Source: Pedobacter aquatilis (GTDB lineage: Bacteria; Bacteroidota; Bacteroidia; Sphingobacteriales; Sphingobacteriaceae). Taken from it: DNA of 64,000 bases. Shown in pieces: positions 34,677 through 43,466 of this stretch. How positions within the stretch are numbered: position 1 is the first letter of the stretch; the number at the start of each line of letters is the position of its first letter. The stretch is from the NCBI RefSeq assembly GCF_030409415.1, contig NZ_JAUFPW010000036.1, positions 62,001-126,000 of the forward strand. The letters are read 5' to 3'. Both the position numbers and the translations under genes were made by a program. Below the pieces are notes generated by a model that had not been told where the DNA came from, ran no database searches, and worked only from the letters and a program-made list of their open reading frames with translations.

Positions 34677-35795
34677 ATGCAAATATTACCTGTAAATAAT
34701 TCGTCGCTAGAAGAAGATTTTTTAAAAGTTCCTAAAATCTTATACAAAGAAGACAAAAATTGGATTTGCCCCTTAGATACTGAAGTTAAAAATGTTTTTA
34801 ATCCTGATAAGAATAACTTTTTTAATCATGGAAAATGCACACGATGGATTTTGAAAGATAGTTCAGGACATCTTATTGGTAGGATTTCAGCCTTTATTAA
34901 CGAAAAGAAAGCTTTTAACTACGAACAGCCTACAGGCGGAATTGGTTTTTTCGAATCAGTAGATAATCAAGAAGCTGCATTTTTATTGTTTGATACCGCA
35001 AAGAATTGGCTACTCGAAAATGGAATGAAAGCGATGGACGGACCAATTAACTTTGGTGAAAACGATTCATTCTGGGGTTTGCTCGTTGAAGGCTTTACGC
35101 CTCCTTCATTCGGGATGAATTATAACTTCCCTTATTACCAGAAGTTTTTTGATGCATATGGTTTTAAAACAGAATATGAGCAATTAACCAACCACATAAA
35201 TTTAACCATTCCATTTCCAGAACGTTTTACCAAAATTGCAAATTGGGTACGTAATAAACCAGGCTATACCTTTGAATATTTCAGCAAGAAGAATTCAGAA
35301 AAATACATAAACGACTTGATGGAGATTTACAATGATGGATGGCAGGATTTCGAAAACTTTGTTCCGATAAAAAAAGAGACTTTAGAAGAAAGTTTCAAAA
35401 GTATGGAACCCATTATGGATGAGCATTTAATTCAGTTTGCTTATTTCAATGGAGAGCCAGCATCATTTGTGGTTTTAATTCCTGATGCCAACCAAATGAT
35501 TAAGGGTTTTGATGGCAAATTAGGATTAATTGAGAAATTGAAATTTGCTTACCGCCGTTGGGTTGGTGTAAATAGAATGAGGGCAATTGTTATGGGTACT
35601 AAGCCTAAATTTCAAAAACATGGTTTAGAATCTGTTTTATTTATCAGATTGGGCGAATACGTATTACCAAAAAATCAATACAAGGAATTAGAATTAAGTT
35701 GGGTTGGTGATTTTAACGAGCAAATGATTGCCATACACAAAGCTACAGGCGCAACATTTGGTAAAAAGCATTTAACAATGCGAAAGGTTTTTTAA
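34677..35795 (+). CDS. GNAT-like N-acetyltransferase family protein
   Basis: 372 residues, longer than a single GNAT domain. The N-terminal half has IGRISAFINEKK and GGIGFFESVDNQEAAFLLFDTAKNWL, with the family segment DGPINFGENDSFWGLLVEGF; the C-terminal half (about 190-372) has ELSWVGDFNEQMIAIHKATGATFGKKH, typical of the large YghO/COG-type acyltransferase-like proteins. Substrate unknown. Single-gene unit. Confidence 0.75.
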   Translation: MQILPVNNSSLEEDFLKVPKILYKEDKNWICPLDTEVKNVFNPDKNNFFNHGKCTRWILKDSSGHLIGRISAFINEKKAFNYEQPTGGIGFFESVDNQEAAFLLFDTAKNWLLENGMKAMDGPINFGENDSFWGLLVEGFTPPSFGMNYNFPYYQKFFDAYGFKTEYEQLTNHINLTIPFPERFTKIANWVRNKPGYTFEYFSKKNSEKYINDLMEIYNDGWQDFENFVPIKKETLEESFKSMEPIMDEHLIQFAYFNGEPASFVVLIPDANQMIKGFDGKLGLIEKLKFAYRRWVGVNRMRAIVMGTKPKFQKHGLESVLFIRLGEYVLPKNQYKELELSWVGDFNEQMIAIHKATGATFGKKHLTMRKVF

Positions 35796-35797
35796 GA

Positions 35798-35905
35798 AGA
35801 GCAAGGATGAAAGAGCAAAGAACAATGATAAAGTATAAGAAAGCAAGGATGAAAGAGCAAGTATTATTGATTAAATCTTTATTCTTTGTTCCTTTATCCT
35901 TAATC
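35798..35905. repeat. degenerate word-like repeat downstream of the acetyltransferase gene
   Basis: AGCAAGGATGAAAGAGCAA occurs twice (35802 and 35844) and the inverted TTGTTCCTTTATCCTT at 35887. Related words, mostly inverted, lie at 37600-37705 on the other side of the HTH-mpl pair. Confidence 0.5.
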
Positions 35906-35913
35906 CAAAAAAA

Positions 35914-36234
35914 TTACATCCCCAACTTATCATAAAGCTCAATAACCTTTTTTCGAAGTTTATTGAGCTCTTCATCTTTATCTACAAGTTGTTGCTTTAA
36001 ATCTGATAAATCAACGATAGATTCAGAATCATAAGTTTCTCCCGTTATCAGTTCTGAAGCAGGTACTTTAAATAGTTTCGAAATTTGAAGTAATCGAGAA
36101 ATATTTAAATCGGTTTGTCCGGTTTCAATTTTACAAAAAGCAGGCGTAGAAATTTTAAGAAGTCTAGCTACATCAGCCTGACTTAAGCCTGATTCTACTC
36201 TACACTTTTTAATATTCTCCCCTATGCTTTTCAT
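35914..36234 (-). CDS. XRE-family helix-turn-helix regulator
   Basis: 106 residues. N-terminal HTH (about 5-62): CRVESGLSQADVARLLKISTPAFCKIETGQTDLNISRLLQISKLF. The C-terminal part (about 75-106) is a heptad-rich coiled coil (LSDLKQQLVDKDEELNKLRKKVIELYDKL), probably for dimerisation. Its ATG overlaps the mpl stop codon by one base, so it is co-translated with a peptidoglycan-recycling enzyme; target unknown. Confidence 0.88.
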   Translation of the reverse strand: MKSIGENIKKCRVESGLSQADVARLLKISTPAFCKIETGQTDLNISRLLQISKLFKVPASELITGETYDSESIVDLSDLKQQLVDKDEELNKLRKKVIELYDKLGM

Positions 36235-37586
36235 TATTTATTTAATGACGAAGCTAATTCTGGTAGATCAAAACCTGCATAATTCCCTGAACTCATCATT
36301 AACAAATTGGCGTTTTTATAATTCAAGCTAAGCAAATAAGCTTTTAATGCTGAAGCATCATTAAAAAATTTTAAATTAGCATTTGCAAAAGCTTCCCGAA
36401 CATCAGCTTCTGAAAAAGGCTCCATTCTTTTTTGTTCAAAGCTCTTTAAATCTATAAATACGATTGCTTCATCAGCCTTGTCCATAGAACCAGCGTACTC
36501 TTTTAGAAAATCTTTATTCAAGCTACTAAAGGTATGCAATTCTATACAAGCAACTAGTTTTCTATCTGTAAATTGTGATTTTACAGCTTGGATAGTAGCC
36601 TTTAATTTTGAGGGAGAATGTGCAAAATCTTTATAGACATTTGTCAATTCATCAGCAGAAATTACTTCCAAACGCTTAGCTGCACCAGTAAAAGAGGCAA
36701 TAGCATCATTAAACTCCTTTTTGTTGATGTCGAGCTCACTACAAACCAATTTAGCAGCATTCAGATTCATTAAATTATGATCACCGAAAACTTTTAAAGC
36801 TTTTTGTTCTGGTAATAAATAGGTAACTCCATTGATAATTTCATGCTCCGGAACGGCGTAGCCAATCTTTTTTACCGCTGCTGAGGCTTGCTCAACAATA
36901 TCATTTAAATCTTTATCGGCTTTGCAATAAATTAAAGTTCCACCAGATTCAATGGTATTTATAAATTTGTCGAATTGTGAGGTATAATCTTCGTAAGTTG
37001 GAAAAACATTAATATGATCCCACGCAATACCGCTAATTACAGCCACATTTGCTTTATACAAATGAAATTTTGGTCTTCTATCAATTGGAGATGATAAATA
37101 TTCATCTCCTTCAATTATCATAACAGGCGCTTCTTCAGTTACTTTAACCATGGTTTCGAAACCCGCAAGTTGTGCACCTACTAAATAATCGAAATCGCGA
37201 TTATAATAATTAAGTACATGTAAAATCATGCTGGTAATAGTCGTTTTACCATGACTGCCCCCTATCACAACCCTGAGTTTATTTTTGCTTTGCTCGTAAA
37301 TGTATTCAGGGTACGAATAAATTTTTACGCCCAATTCTTGCGCTTTTAACAATTCCGGATTATCAATTCTGGCATGCATGCCTAAAATAACGGCATCCAA
37401 ATCGGAAGAAATTCGGTTATCATTCCAACCCATTTCTGCTGGTAATAAACCGTAATTATCTAATCTGGATTTTGCCGGTTCAAAAATCACATCGTCAGAA
37501 CCGGTAATTTGGTAACCTTTTTTATGTAATGCAATGGCTAAATTGTGCATGGCACTACCGCCAATTGCAATAAAATGTATGCGCAT
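36234..37586 (-). CDS. mpl: UDP-N-acetylmuramate:L-alanyl-gamma-D-glutamyl-meso-diaminopimelate ligase
   Basis: 450 residues from the ATG at 37586 (MRIHFIAIGGSAMHNLAIALH). It has the Mur-ligase ATP-binding loop GGSHGKTTITSM (109-120) and the domain order of Mur ligases; the GSAMHNLA start is specific to Mpl rather than MurC. It reattaches recycled tripeptide to UDP-MurNAc. The frame continues 17 codons upstream from a TTG in a repeat region; that extension lacks homology and is not used. Coupled to the downstream HTH gene. Confidence 0.92.
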   Translation of the reverse strand: MRIHFIAIGGSAMHNLAIALHKKGYQITGSDDVIFEPAKSRLDNYGLLPAEMGWNDNRISSDLDAVILGMHARIDNPELLKAQELGVKIYSYPEYIYEQSKNKLRVVIGGSHGKTTITSMILHVLNYYNRDFDYLVGAQLAGFETMVKVTEEAPVMIIEGDEYLSSPIDRRPKFHLYKANVAVISGIAWDHINVFPTYEDYTSQFDKFINTIESGGTLIYCKADKDLNDIVEQASAAVKKIGYAVPEHEIINGVTYLLPEQKALKVFGDHNLMNLNAAKLVCSELDINKKEFNDAIASFTGAAKRLEVISADELTNVYKDFAHSPSKLKATIQAVKSQFTDRKLVACIELHTFSSLNKDFLKEYAGSMDKADEAIVFIDLKSFEQKRMEPFSEADVREAFANANLKFFNDASALKAYLLSLNYKNANLLMMSSGNYAGFDLPELASSLNK

Positions 37587-37597
37587 ATTTTTTTTTT

Positions 37598-37708
37598 TTA
37601 AAGAACAATGAGCAAAGAACCAAGAGCTAAAATTCAATGCAATTGCTCTTTTCTTTCTCGCTTGCCCTTTTTTAAATCCTTTTTCCTTGTTCCTTTATCC
37701 TTGCTCCT
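37598..37708. repeat. degenerate word-like repeat upstream of mpl
   Basis: AAAGAACAATGAGCAAAGAA at 37601, then inverted words: TTGCTCTTTTCTTTC (37639) and CTTGTTCCTTTATCCTTGC (37686). Related to 35798-35905, in inverted arrangement around HTH-mpl. Confidence 0.5.
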
Positions 37709-37709
37709 A

Positions 37710-38549
37710 TTATTTTTTCTCAAATTGAGCCGCAACCCAATCTCCATTTTGTTTGTGATCAAAATATTTTATGCCATATTTAGCACATTCAGCAGTAATC
37801 ATACTTAAATCTGGATCTAAGTAAAAACCACTAAAAAATATTTTACCTTGAGGTTTTAAAACCTCGGCATATCTTCCAATCTGATCTAAAAGAATATTAC
37901 GATTAATGTTTGCCAAAATAATATCGTAGCTATCATCCGGAATAACTTCCTTACTTCCGCAAAGTGCGGTTAAGTTCGTAACCTGATTTAATCCAGCATT
38001 TTCAATTGTGCTCTGATAACAAATATCATCATAATCAATTGCAGTAAGTTTTTTAGCACCAAGTTTTGCTGCTAAAATTGCCAGAATTGCTGTACCGCAA
38101 CCCATATCAAGCACATTTTTATCCTTAACATCCGTTCCCAAGATATATTGCATCATCATTGTTGTGGTTTGATGGTGACCTGTACCAAAAGACATTTTTG
38201 GGTCGATGATAATTTCGTACGGGAACGATGGCTGTGGCTCGTGAAAGGTTGCCCTTACATAACAAACATCATCTATAATCAGCGGACTAAAATTCTTTTC
38301 CCACTCTGCATTCCAGTTTTCATCCGCTACATCTTCCAAACGATATTCAGTTTCGAAATCGCTGCTGTAATTATTAAGCAGGTTTTCTAATTCCTGCTCA
38401 ATAAAATTTTCTTTAATTACAAAAGCGGTAAACCCGGCTTCGCTATCTTCAAAAGTATCAAAACCTAAATCTGCCAAATCACTGATTAACAAATCTTGCT
38501 GATAATCTTCTATGTTATTGAATTTAAAAATTGCTTTTATGTATTGCAT
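37710..38549 (-). CDS. prmA: ribosomal protein L11 methyltransferase
   Basis: 279 residues. The N-terminal substrate-recognition domain is followed by a class I SAM-methyltransferase: SFGTGHHQTTTMMMQ, VLDMGCGTAILAILAAKLGA, the acidic residue in LTAIDYDD, and the NPPY-like LANINRNIL of PrmA. It trimethylates L11. The ATG directly abuts the tpiA stop codon (no gap), so it is co-transcribed with tpiA. Confidence 0.93.
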   Translation of the reverse strand: MQYIKAIFKFNNIEDYQQDLLISDLADLGFDTFEDSEAGFTAFVIKENFIEQELENLLNNYSSDFETEYRLEDVADENWNAEWEKNFSPLIIDDVCYVRATFHEPQPSFPYEIIIDPKMSFGTGHHQTTTMMMQYILGTDVKDKNVLDMGCGTAILAILAAKLGAKKLTAIDYDDICYQSTIENAGLNQVTNLTALCGSKEVIPDDSYDIILANINRNILLDQIGRYAEVLKPQGKIFFSGFYLDPDLSMITAECAKYGIKYFDHKQNGDWVAAQFEKK

Positions 38550-39311
38550 TTAGCTATTTAATGCTTTAATAATATCTGTAAAATCACGCGATTTTAATGA
38601 TGCGCCTCCAATTAACCCACCATCAATATCCTTTTGAGAGAATAAACTTGCAGCATTACCCGGATTACAGCTACCGCCATATAAAATTGTAGTATCATCT
38701 GCAATATTAAAACCATAATTCGCTTCAATTTCTGAACGGATAAATGCGTGAATATCTTGTGCTTGCTCTGGAGATGCCGTTAAACCTGTTCCAATAGCCC
38801 AAACTGGCTCGTAAGCGATTACAATTTTAGAAAAATCAGCATTACTTAAGCTAAAAACAGCTTCAACCAACTGTTTTTTCAAAACCTCATAATAGCTACC
38901 ATTGTTACGCTCATCTAAAGTTTCGCCAATGCAAAATATTGGGGTTAACCCATTTGCTAAAGCAATCTTGGTTTTTTCAGCAAGTAACTCATTGCTTTCA
39001 GCAAAATATTGTCTACGCTCTGAATGACCTAAAATAACATATTCAGCACCAACAGATTTTACCATTTTAGCAGAGGTTTCGCCGGTAAAAGCGCCACTTT
39101 CTTTGTCGCTGATATTTTGTGCGCCGATTTTAACATCATTGCCACCTAACTTTGCCAAAGAGTTTAAATGAATAAACGGAGAACAAATAATAGCTATCTG
39201 CTCGCCTTTGCGTTCATCCTTAACCATATTTACAATCTCACTAAATAACGAAACACCTTCGTTATAATCTAAATTCATTTTCCAGTTTCCTGCTACTATT
39301 TGTTTTCTCAT
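38550..39311 (-). CDS. tpiA: triosephosphate isomerase
   Basis: 253 residues. Active-site residues visible: K11 in AGNWKMN, H96 in GHSERR, and E168 in AYEPVWAIGTG; phosphate loop GGSCNPGN and GGASL. Interconverts dihydroxyacetone phosphate and glyceraldehyde-3-phosphate in glycolysis. It lies 35 nt downstream of the GlmU-like gene and abuts prmA: a probable three-gene unit. Confidence 0.97.
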   Translation of the reverse strand: MRKQIVAGNWKMNLDYNEGVSLFSEIVNMVKDERKGEQIAIICSPFIHLNSLAKLGGNDVKIGAQNISDKESGAFTGETSAKMVKSVGAEYVILGHSERRQYFAESNELLAEKTKIALANGLTPIFCIGETLDERNNGSYYEVLKKQLVEAVFSLSNADFSKIVIAYEPVWAIGTGLTASPEQAQDIHAFIRSEIEANYGFNIADDTTILYGGSCNPGNAASLFSQKDIDGGLIGGASLKSRDFTDIIKALNS

Positions 39312-39346
39312 TATATTTTAGTTTTGATTTTTTAAAGATGATTATA

Positions 39347-40519
39347 TTAAAAATTTCTGTGACCTGCGGTCAGTTCATAAACTTTGGTCAAGATAGCTTT
39401 TTCAGCATCATTAAAGACTACGTTTTTCCTTCCAAATACTTTCTCCGTCGTTTCGAACATTTTATCTAATTTATAGTTTTCAAAACCTTCTGCACCACCC
39501 CAACTGAAATCGGCAATATGATTGGGAGGTAAACCACCACCAAAAGTATTTGCACCAACACCAACAATTGTACCTGTATTAAACATTGTATTAATGCCAG
39601 ATTTAGCATGATCGGCCATAATTAAACCACAAAATTGCAAATTGGTATTTCGCATCTTTTTATCTTCATAATTATAAAGCTTTACTTCTGCGTAGTTATT
39701 TTTCAAATTAGAATTATTTGTGTCTGCTCCAATATTACACCATTCTCCTAACACCGAATTACCTAAATAACCATCATGCCCTTTAGCCGAATTACCCCAA
39801 ATTACTGAGTTGTTAATTTCGCCACCAGCACGACTGTTTGGACCAATGGTTGTGCCTGAATAAATTTTAGCACCCATTTTTATAGATGAATTTTCGCAAA
39901 GTGCAAAAGAGCCTCTTATTAAACTTCCTTCCCAGATTTCTGCATTCTTACCTACATAAATTGGCCCGTATCCACTGTTTAGCACACTGCATTCTGCTTT
40001 TGCTCCTTCTTCAAAAAAGATATCGTTACCTAATAACTGGTTTGTACTGCTAATGTTAGCAGAGGTACGTCCCTTAGTTAAGAGTTCAAAATCCTTTCTT
40101 ATTTCTGTAGGATTATTTGCAAATATTTCTTCTGGATAAGTAATCTTGGTTACTTTCAAGGTATAATCAACAGGTCTTAATTGTTGTTTAGCTTGTTCAA
40201 ATGATAGCGTATCAGCACATTTAAAAGCTAAAACAGAATCACCAGATTGAAGAAATTCTCCCACTTTAAGACCTGAAATTGCATTTAATAAATCATAATC
40301 AGGACAGATTGAGCCATTAATTAATAATGTAGCATTTTGCTTAGCAGGATATTTTATTGAAAGATATTCTTGAGTTATGAATCCGAAATCAGCTTTTAAA
40401 TGTTTTGCCCATTTTTCTGCGATAGTTAAAATTCCTACGCGTAAATCGGCAACGGGTCTGGTAAATGTTAAAGGACGTAATGAATCCCAACTGGAATCAT
40501 CGAAAAGATTGATTGTCAT
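39347..40519 (-). CDS. GlmU-like sugar nucleotidyltransferase (Bacteroidota alternative GlmU type)
   Basis: 390 residues from the ATG at 40519 (MTINLFDDSSWDSLRPLTFTRPVADLRVG), an N-terminus specific to the alternative GlmU-family group. The N-terminal half is a nucleotidyltransferase-like domain; the C-terminal half is a left-handed beta-helix (GYGPIYVGKNAEIWEGSLIRG, GAKIYSGTTIGPNSRAGGEI, GLIMADHAKSGINTMFNTGTIVG). It probably makes or modifies a UDP-sugar for the envelope. The frame extends 42 codons into rpmE, which is rejected as a start. Confidence 0.85.
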   Translation of the reverse strand: MTINLFDDSSWDSLRPLTFTRPVADLRVGILTIAEKWAKHLKADFGFITQEYLSIKYPAKQNATLLINGSICPDYDLLNAISGLKVGEFLQSGDSVLAFKCADTLSFEQAKQQLRPVDYTLKVTKITYPEEIFANNPTEIRKDFELLTKGRTSANISSTNQLLGNDIFFEEGAKAECSVLNSGYGPIYVGKNAEIWEGSLIRGSFALCENSSIKMGAKIYSGTTIGPNSRAGGEINNSVIWGNSAKGHDGYLGNSVLGEWCNIGADTNNSNLKNNYAEVKLYNYEDKKMRNTNLQFCGLIMADHAKSGINTMFNTGTIVGVGANTFGGGLPPNHIADFSWGGAEGFENYKLDKMFETTEKVFGRKNVVFNDAEKAILTKVYELTAGHRNF

Positions 40520-40538
40520 AAGCCACAAAAATAAAAAA

Positions 40539-40565
40539 AGTCCCGATGCTTTTGGCAAAGGGACT
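40539..40565 (-). terminator. terminator of rpmE
   Basis: Stem AGTCCC (40539-40544)/GGGACT (40560-40565) followed on the minus strand by TTTTTTTAT. It lies between rpmE and the GlmU-like gene. Confidence 0.65.
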
Positions 40566-40592
40566 CTAAAAAATGCTTTTTTTAAGCTAAAA

Positions 40593-40841
40593 TTATTTCT
40601 TAGCGTAACGGTTTTTGAATTTATCGATACGTCCTGCAGTATCAACCAATTTCATTTTACCAGTATAAAAAGGGTGTGAAGTATGAGAAATCTCTAATTT
40701 ATAAAGAGGATATTCATTACCATCTTCCCATTTAATAGTTTCTTTGGTATCTACACAAGATTTTGTTAAGAAAGCATATTCGTTAGACATATCTTTGAAA
40801 ACAACTGGTCTGTAGCTTGTAGGGTGCAAATCTTTTTTCAT
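40593..40841 (-). CDS. rpmE: 50S ribosomal protein L31, type B
   Basis: 82 residues. It starts MKKDLHPTSYRPVVFKDMSNE and has the HTSHPFYTGKMKLVDTAGRIDKF C-terminus of L31. It has only one cysteine and lacks the CxxC zinc pair, so it is the zinc-independent (C-minus, type B) form. Single-gene unit with its own terminator. Upstream, 40842-41077 holds no gene; a weak GATATTTG box is the best promoter candidate. Confidence 0.95.
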   Translation of the reverse strand: MKKDLHPTSYRPVVFKDMSNEYAFLTKSCVDTKETIKWEDGNEYPLYKLEISHTSHPFYTGKMKLVDTAGRIDKFKNRYAKK

Positions 40842-41077
40842 CGTGTTTTTATTTTCTTTTAATTGTGATGAAGCTATCTCGCTAATGCTTCGATGGTTTC
40901 ATTTTAATATTATTTTAGTTATCTGTGCGAAACCTCCAAGAACAATTTTGCAATTTGCTGGCAAAAACGCTTATGTCAATTTCTATTACTCTTTTTTATC
41001 TCTATTTTAGAGGTTGCAAATATCCAAATTTTATTTGTGATAAACAAGAGTGTAAAATAAATATTTTAATATTGCCA

Positions 41078-41779
41078 TTAGTTTATAAATTCAAACTTTG
41101 ATGCGCCGGAATTTTGAATCAATTGTTTTTGGGGTGTGGTGGCTAAAAAGTCACCTAACGTAATTGCAGTAGAAATTTCATCACTCTCGTAAACTACTCT
41201 ACCCTGCCCTTCTTTAATAAACGTATTATCAGTTTCACCATTTTTGTTTGAAATACAAATTAAACCATATTTAAATCCTTTAAATGTTTTATTTTCTAGC
41301 TTTGCCGTTAAAATGATTGCGAATTCTGCCACTTTCCCTGCTTTGGTAGATTTTACTTTACCATAAATAGTAATATCATTCCCCGAACCAGAAATTGCCG
41401 TAACAATACTTGTATCTCTTTCTGCCAGAAAATTTTTCCCTAGCAAGAAAATATTAAAATCAGCATCCTGTTTTGTAAGATTTACACGTGCATCATTAAA
41501 TCTATAGCCAATTTTAAAATCCTTTGGAATATTAGTCGACTCTAACAATAGTGGATTTATTGCATAATTACCCTCAACATTTGCAGGTGTAATTCCCGTA
41601 TTTATTGTAAGTCCTAGTTTTTTCAAAGAATCCAAATATTTATCCGGTATAATTTGTTGAATTTGTTTCTTTTGAATTTCTGTTTTATTGATTTCATCTA
41701 CCAACGAATTGTCTTTTTTACAGGCAGAAATAAATAATCCGATGCTAATGATTAGCATATAAATGATGTGTTTTTTCAT
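41078..41779 (-). CDS. hypothetical lipoprotein
   Basis: 233 residues. Signal with lipobox FISACKKD (cysteine at about 20). The mature part begins with a charged helix (EINKTEIQKKQIQQIIPDKYLDSLKKLG) and then beta-rich segments. No family was recognised. It appears to be a single gene; the 221 bp upstream hold only the terminator of the response-regulator gene. Confidence 0.65.
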   Translation of the reverse strand: MKKHIIYMLIISIGLFISACKKDNSLVDEINKTEIQKKQIQQIIPDKYLDSLKKLGLTINTGITPANVEGNYAINPLLLESTNIPKDFKIGYRFNDARVNLTKQDADFNIFLLGKNFLAERDTSIVTAISGSGNDITIYGKVKSTKAGKVAEFAIILTAKLENKTFKGFKYGLICISNKNGETDNTFIKEGQGRVVYESDEISTAITLGDFLATTPQKQLIQNSGASKFEFIN

Positions 41780-41948
41780 GATTACGATTTTTAATTTAGA
41801 TTTTAGTTTAAAAGAGCGCTAATTTGTTTTTGATTAATTATAAACCAAAAGTAATTAGTCCTCAGTAGCCAATAAATACCGCAATGGGTGATATTTCACT
41901 TAAATAAATTCATAGAAATGAATTGCTTACAAAAAATATCACAACAAA

Positions 41949-41980
41949 AAAGCATCATATCATTTCTGTTATGATGCTTT
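41949..41980 (-). terminator. terminator of the NarL response-regulator gene
   Basis: 11-bp perfect stem AAAGCATCATA (41949-41959)/TATGATGCTTT (41970-41980), followed on the minus strand by TTTTTTG. Confidence 0.75.
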
Positions 41981-42000
41981 AAATATATTTGAGAGCCATG

Positions 42001-42648
42001 CTACAACAAACCCTGCTGCCTTGCTTTTAGAATCGCTTCCGAGCGACAAGCCACATGGAGCTTTTTGTAAATATGTTTTATGTGTGTGCGTACAGTTTCG
42101 TAACTAATGAAGGCCTTTTCGGCAATCCTCCTGTAATTATCACCCTCAATCATCAAGCTTAATATTTCCCTTTCTCGATTGCTTAAATCAAAATCTGCAT
42201 CATTGGGTTGTATCAGGATTACATTTTGCCGCACAAAAAACTGCATAACTTTATGAGCAATGGCTGATGACATGGAAGCACCTCCGTTATAAACCTCTTC
42301 AAGTGCCTGCATTTGCTTTAAAGGCGAATCTGTTTTTAAAATATAACCCGAGGCACCCGCACACAGAGCATTGAAAATTTTATTGCTATCATTAAAAACA
42401 GTTTGAATAAGCACTTTCACTTCGGGAAACTTTGATTTTATGATTTTAGTTGCTTCAATTCCATTTCGACCAGGCATTTCAATATCCATTAATACTATAT
42501 CTGGTCTGCTAAAAACAACATCTGCTTCAATTTGATTTACATTAATAAACGCACCTGTACAAACAAAACCATCAGTTCCATTTATAATGGTTTTTAATCC
42601 TTCCCGGATTAATTTATTATCTTCAAAAATGGCAACTTTAATTTCCAT
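42001..42648 (-). CDS. NarL/LuxR family response regulator
   Basis: 215 residues. Receiver domain (about 1-120) with the phospho-acceptor D55 in VLMDIEMPGRNG; LuxR-type HTH (about 150-212) with LSNREREILSLMIEGDNYRRIAEK and YETVRTHIKHIYKKLHV. It is the partner of the TPR histidine kinase encoded just upstream on the same strand. If that kinase is broken, this regulator may now be unpaired. Confidence 0.92.
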   Translation of the reverse strand: MEIKVAIFEDNKLIREGLKTIINGTDGFVCTGAFINVNQIEADVVFSRPDIVLMDIEMPGRNGIEATKIIKSKFPEVKVLIQTVFNDSNKIFNALCAGASGYILKTDSPLKQMQALEEVYNGGASMSSAIAHKVMQFFVRQNVILIQPNDADFDLSNREREILSLMIEGDNYRRIAEKAFISYETVRTHIKHIYKKLHVACRSEAILKARQQGLL

Positions 42649-42701
42649 ATTATTCTAACTATTCAAATTTGCGTATCTGTCAAGTAACAAAAAATCACCC
42701 A

Positions 42702-43466
42702 TTAGGTGATTTTAATGGTGAGCTGAATTTTTGTTCCTTCGCCTTTCACACTTTCGACAGATATTTTCGAACCAATTTCTTTAGCCCTATTTTCCATATT
42801 TATCAATCCATTACCTTTTGTTAATTTATCATTTAAAAAGCCTTTCCCATCATCATAAATAATGATATTAATATTCTTTTGCTCAACATTAACGTTTATT
42901 TTAAGGTGATTGCATTCGCTATATTTTACAGCATTATTAATTGCCTCTTTACAAATCAGGTAAATATTTTTCCTTCGCTCCATTGGCAGTTTTGCGGCAA
43001 TAAGTAGTTCGGGGATATCAAAAGACAATTTTATATCCTTTATTGCCGAAATCTGCAAAGCAAAATCTTTCAAACGCTCTAAAAGTTCGTAGAGGTTATC
43101 TTGCAATGGATTAACAGTCCAAACGATATCATTTAACTTTGAAGTCATTTCGCTTGCGTTTTCTTTAATTAACTCGAGCGATTTGTTTACTTCTTCGTAC
43201 TGGCTATTTTTTATTTGTTCTTGTGTAATGTAGCTGTACATTGCTATTCCACTTAAAGTTGCACCAACTTCATCATGTAAATCCTGACTTATTTTAGTTC
43301 TTAGATTTGCCAAACGCAAGCGTTGTAAACTATAATAACGATAGGCAATAAATGCAATAACAATAACTAATAAAATGAGCAGTAAAATATACGTTCTTGT
43401 TATCGCTAAGCTTTGTTTACTTTGAGATTCAGCTAATTCCAGATTAAAAATAAGCTTTTCGTTTTT
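42702..43466 (-). pseudogene. C-terminal kinase part of a frameshifted TPR sensor histidine kinase
   Basis: Open frame from 43466 to the stop at 42702. Reading N to C it gives a coiled linker (NLELAESQSKQSLAITRTY), one membrane helix (ILLILLVIVIAFIAYRYY), then a HisKA_3 kinase: phospho-histidine motif ISQDLHDEVGATLSG and HATPase with NAVKYSE, YDDGKGFL and GNGLINMENRA. There is no ATG before the membrane segment; only a TTG (43319) could start the cytosolic part. The frame joins the TPR part upstream if one A is removed from A7 at 43462-43468. It may be a true mutation, slippage, or a sequencing error. Confidence 0.8.

Noticed and set aside
37587..37637. N-terminal extension of Mpl from a TTG
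   Set aside because: It is encoded by an A/T run and a repeat; the family N-terminus MRIHFIAIGG begins at 37586.
40520..40645. N-terminal extension of the GlmU-like protein
   Set aside because: It would overlap rpmE and its terminator; the family start is MTINLFDDSSW at 40519.
42702..43319. Independent 205-residue soluble histidine kinase starting at TTG 43319
   Set aside because: A membrane helix and linker continue upstream in the same frame and join the TPR protein after a one-base correction, so this is half of a broken gene.
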